Source: Chloroflexota bacterium (GTDB taxonomy: Bacteria > Chloroflexota > Dehalococcoidia > JACQUE01). From it: a stretch of 5,374 bases of DNA. Location: assembly GCA_016210425.1 (NCBI GenBank), contig JACQUE010000184.1, forward strand, positions 1 to 5,374, given 5' to 3'. Below are positions 5,328-5,374 of this stretch, piece after piece (positions within the stretch are counted from its first letter, which is position 1; each line of letters starts with the position of its first letter). The position numbers and the translations under genes were made by a program. The notes beneath the pieces are model-generated. The model did no database searches. It saw only the letters and a list, made by a program, of their open reading frames with translations, and was not told where the DNA came from.

Positions 5328-5374
5328 GTGAAAGTCCTGGTCGTCGGTAGTGGGGCTAGGGAGCATGCCCTAGC
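5328..5374 (+). CDS. purD: Phosphoribosylamine-glycine ligase (GAR synthetase), 5' end only
   Basis: Joins phosphoribosylamine and glycine with ATP to give GAR, the second step of de novo purine synthesis; a cytosolic ATP-grasp enzyme. Only 15 codons and two bases are present. They read MKVLVVGSGAREHAL, the characteristic N-terminal nucleotide-binding strand and glycine loop of PurD, with the conserved GREHAL-type motif here as AREHAL. The GTG start is supported by AGGAAAGG (5312-5319) with 8-nt spacing and by the match of the family N-terminus to this position. It follows the 98-residue ORF by 15 nt. The assignment rests on a short but distinctive motif. Confidence 0.85.
   Translation, partial: MKVLVVGSGAREHAL

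Overview
The window is a stretch of bacterial housekeeping DNA, GC-rich by eye. Two gene blocks point away from a shared intergenic region at about 3083-3170. The gene content suggests a Chloroflexota-like (perhaps Dehalococcoidia-related) bacterium: an archaeal-type cofactor-independent phosphoglycerate mutase, a 394-residue bacterial PGK, and an RpiB with a CSNG active-site loop. That placement is an inference from memory of families, not a search result.

Minus-strand block, in transcription order: a short-form tsaC (ywlC/sua5) threonylcarbamoyl-AMP synthase (2435-3082), rpiB (1943-2386), a 262-bp gap with a possible promoter, pgk (496-1680), a 67-residue cysteine-rich GDCCVxC-family protein (274-477), and the 5' part of apgM (1-249, running off the left edge). 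pgk and apgM catalyse consecutive steps of lower glycolysis, and the small cysteine protein sits between them with tight spacing. rpiB is in the pentose phosphate pathway. tsaC starts t6A tRNA modification.

Plus-strand block: guaA, GMP synthetase (3171-4865), with an unusual N-terminal extension of about 50 residues from a TTG start; a 150-bp gap with one hairpin; an unrecognised 98-residue ORF (5016-5312); and the first 15 codons of purD (5328 to the right edge). guaA and purD both belong to purine synthesis, so the unknown ORF lies in a purine neighbourhood.

I see no mobile element, CRISPR array, tRNA or rRNA. Most of the window is ordinary. The points worth a second look are: (1) the GDCCVxC gene has no canonical start codon and is in frame with pgk beyond its UAG stop; (2) the two blocks appear to share overlapping divergent promoters with a perfect 6-bp-arm dyad between them; (3) the GuaA N-terminal extension; (4) the 98-residue ORF just upstream of purD.
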